A DNA stretch of 10,899 bases, taken from NCBI GenBank assembly GCA_036244855.1, contig BQKZ01000606.1, positions 57,968 to 68,866 on the forward strand. The letters run 5' to 3'. The notes below the pieces were generated by a model. The model saw only the letters and a list, made by a program, of their open reading frames with translations, searched no databases and had not been told where the DNA came from. Source of the stretch: Temnopleurus reevesii (lineage: Eukaryota > Echinodermata > Echinoidea > Temnopleuroida > Temnopleuridae). The stretch's first letter is position 1, and each line of letters begins with the position of its first letter. Position numbers and translations under genes: made by a program. Positions 9,102-10,899 of this stretch are shown here, in pieces.

Positions 9102-9792
9102 CATGCTTGCCAACTCTACTGCTTTTTGGCGGTGCTGATTTAAATCTAATCAATTCTAATATGTGTAACTTAGGGGAAACTAATCTTTGGAGAAAAGGCA
9201 ATTTGGAAAGCAATCTGCCATATGGTGTATGGACAAGATATACGTAAGTCTGAAATAATCCGACAAAAATGAGATTCAAGTAAGCAACTAGGATTCATTT
9301 GAATTTTACTTATCCCATGCTAGAGTCTCACAGAAGGAGCTCACATATGGTGTCTCTAAAGTGCACACAACAACAGACCATGTGTATGGTGAATTTGTCA
9401 ACCAGGCATAGAAATTTTAGTTTTTTCACTTTTTGTTTTTTACATGACATTTATAACTTGAGTGAGATACAAGGCTTATGACCAAGGACACAAAATTTGT
9501 TAAACCCATGATACAAAATTTGCTGGTTGCAAAGTTTGTGTCCTGGGACATGAAATCCACATCCAGGAGCACAGTCTTAAAATCCCAGTTCAAATACTTT
9601 GTTTGACTGGTCACAAACTGTGCGTTTCATAACCTTAAAATTCATGTGGTTGAGCGTACTTCAGCAAAATAGTAAAGATTGCCATTTCAAACGTATGAAT
9701 CGCAGCTCATGAATCACGTATGAAGTATTCACGTATAGACATTTAAGATGTAAACCAACTTTTATGTGCATTTCGCATTAATGAATGAACTG
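9102..9792. other. Unassigned noncoding stretch with one inverted repeat
   Basis: An imperfect inverted repeat pairs 9477-9499 with 9530-9552, matching 19 of 23 positions around a 30-bp centre. The core is GGACACAAA on the left and TTTGTGTCC on the right. The centre carries another related word, ATACAAAATTTG. A donor-like ATACGTAAGT occurs on the plus strand at about 9239-9248, but no acceptor precedes a clean exon. No gene is supported. Confidence 0.4.
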
Positions 9793-9900
9793 ACTTCCCT
9801 CTTTCTTTCTTCTTTTTCTTTCCCCTCTTCATCCTTCTTGCTCGTCATGGTCATTCTCCTCATCCTACCCTCTTCTCCCTCCCCTCTCCTTCCTCCTTCT
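9793..9900. repeat. CT-rich pyrimidine tract
   Basis: The plus strand is mostly CTTT, TTCC and CTCC words, interrupted by a short mixed section at about 9842-9860. It leads directly into the CAT/ATC tract and forms one low-complexity block with it. Confidence 0.8.
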
Positions 9901-10095
9901 TACCATCATCATTGTCACTATCACCATCAATATCACATCCTCACCATCATCACCATCACCTACCACCATCATCCTCATCATCGTAATCATCATCATCCTC
10001 ATCATCATCATCACCACCACCACCATCATCATCACCACTACCACCATCATCATCTCATCATCATCATCATCATCGTCGTCATCGTTATCGTCATT

Positions 10096-10144
<49 letters not shown>

Positions 10145-10231
10145 CCAATCTTCCTCCTCATCATCATCACTATAATCCTCCTCCTCCTCATCATCACCAT
10201 CACTACTATCATCACCAATCCTCCTCCTCCT
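9901..10231. repeat. CAT/ATC trinucleotide repeat tract
   Basis: This tract is imperfect CAT/ATC repeats mixed with CAC, CTC and ATCC units. The longest perfect stretch is 16 units of ATC at 10096-10143. Translation gives poly-His then poly-Ile on plus and poly-Asp/Met on minus, within frames of 155 and 117 codons. These follow from the repeat and have no flanking exon structure. The interspersed TATC, GTC and ACC variants suggest an old, degenerating array with one younger pure core. Confidence 0.92.
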
Positions 10232-10880
10232 AAATATTATTTAATTATTACAATCACCATTATCATTCTTAATCACTATTATCCTCATTGTCATTAGTAC
10301 TACCACTATAACTTATCAAAATCTACAGTATCTGTGCTGTGAAGACTCTGCAGTAATTTATATAGAAGCACTTTGAGAGCAGGTCATTCTAGTATTGAGT
10401 GAGGATGGATGAAAAGATTCTTAGATCGGAGCCGAGGCACTTCTGGATGCTAATAAGGAGAGGTACAGAAAAAGGTAGCAATCTGAATAAGAAGACAATC
10501 TTGTAGATCCACTATGAAATCTCCCTTTGATGTTTGTGGTTTGGAGAAATCTTCAATTTCTTGAACATTTTCCCAATAAACCAAGTACCACAAAAGATTG
10601 AAAGACTGCATTGTGAATGAGCAATCATAATCAATTTTTGCAGAAGAGTAATTCATGAGTTGCAAACTCCATGTGAATCCAGGTTGCAGTAACAAAGAGC
10701 AGAATCATCCCTACGATCTAATGCCATCCCCTCCCCCAGGGTGATAACAACCCCTAGCCTCAAGAGAAAGTGATGGCACAATGAGCTTTGAGGTCCTTGA
10801 TTAGAGTATAATTGCAGACTCTAGTGCAGGAACATGAATGTGGATGGTTGATTTTTGTTATATTAACTCTCACTTTCCAG
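10232..10880. other. Unassigned stretch with a weak minus-strand open frame
   Basis: A minus-strand frame of about 81 codons at 10450-10695 is longer than expected by chance for this composition. It includes a varied peptide (for example SFNLLWYLVYWENVQEIEDF), but it lacks an ATG start, has no clear splice sites at its ends and matches no family I know. I see nothing else in this stretch. Confidence 0.35.
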
Positions 10881-10899
10881 CCCCCCCCCCCCCCCCCCC
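10881..10899. repeat. Terminal poly-C run
   Basis: Nineteen C residues in a row close the window. The true length is unknown because the run is cut by the window end. It may be a real homopolymer or a low-quality contig end. Confidence 0.9.

Noticed and set aside
8984..9247. A plus-strand frame ending at a donor-like GTAAGT near 9243
   Set aside because: The upstream part is purine-tract translation and no pyrimidine-rich acceptor lies before the unique part, so it is not supported as an exon.
8710..9279. A 189-codon minus-strand frame rich in Pro, Ser and Leu, and a 149-codon partner frame
   Set aside because: Both are translations of the polypurine/polypyrimidine tract. The opposite strand is equally open, composition follows the repeat unit, and no domain or splice context is present.
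9766..10233. A 155-codon plus-strand frame with poly-His and poly-Ile, and a poly-Asp minus-strand frame
   Set aside because: These are direct readings of CAT/ATC repeats. Pure tracts in one frame on both strands reflect microsatellite sequence, not a metal-binding or membrane protein.
10450..10695. An 81-codon minus-strand frame with a varied composition
   Set aside because: It has no ATG start, no clear acceptor or donor and no recognised family. It is kept only as a weak note in the region entry.
1..10899. CRISPR array, tRNA, rRNA, operon or phage-like content
   Set aside because: No regularly spaced repeats, cloverleaf, rRNA words or closely packed genes were seen, and the sequence has eukaryotic repeat structure throughout.

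Overview
The window looks like nuclear DNA from a metazoan, most likely a marine invertebrate. A sea urchin or another echinoderm is my best guess, based on composition and recalled repeat style, not on any search. It is AT-rich and has no compact genes, operons or ribosome-binding-site pattern. It is full of short inverted-repeat transposons, microsatellites and a large tandem duplication. It contains no convincing prokaryotic or viral gene, no tRNA or rRNA gene and no CRISPR array. Almost all open frames are chance frames. The longest ones are low-complexity shadows of a GGGA-type purine tract (8714-9101) and a CAT/ATC trinucleotide tract (9901-10231).

Layout. 1-124: a fragment of a dispersed repeat with a CGGA/CGCA microsatellite. 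428-728: a pogo/Tc1-mariner-like MITE flanked by TA. 1827-2026: a 200-bp fold-back element with 62-bp arms and a 9-bp target-site duplication. 2225-2335 (minus): the best coding candidate, a 36-codon terminal exon behind a strong 3' splice site, with a possible polyadenylation signal at 2069-2074. 2489-4626 and 4722-7024: a direct tandem duplication. Each copy carries one MITE of the same family as the first. The left halves are diverged, but the last 1047 bp of both copies are identical. An isolated N at 4628 lies at the end of the identical block. 7025-8713: unassigned AT-rich sequence. 8714-9101: purine tract. 9102-9792: unassigned, with one imperfect inverted repeat. 9793-10231: pyrimidine tract followed by the CAT/ATC tract. 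10232-10880: unassigned. 10881-10899: a run of 19 C at the window end.

The picture is the 3' end of a minus-strand host gene, followed upstream by intronic or intergenic DNA shaped by non-autonomous DNA transposons and local duplication. No interacting gene system is visible. The points most worth checking are the sharp change from diverged to identical sequence inside the duplication next to the N, the intact fold-back element with its duplicated target, and the unannotated terminal exon.
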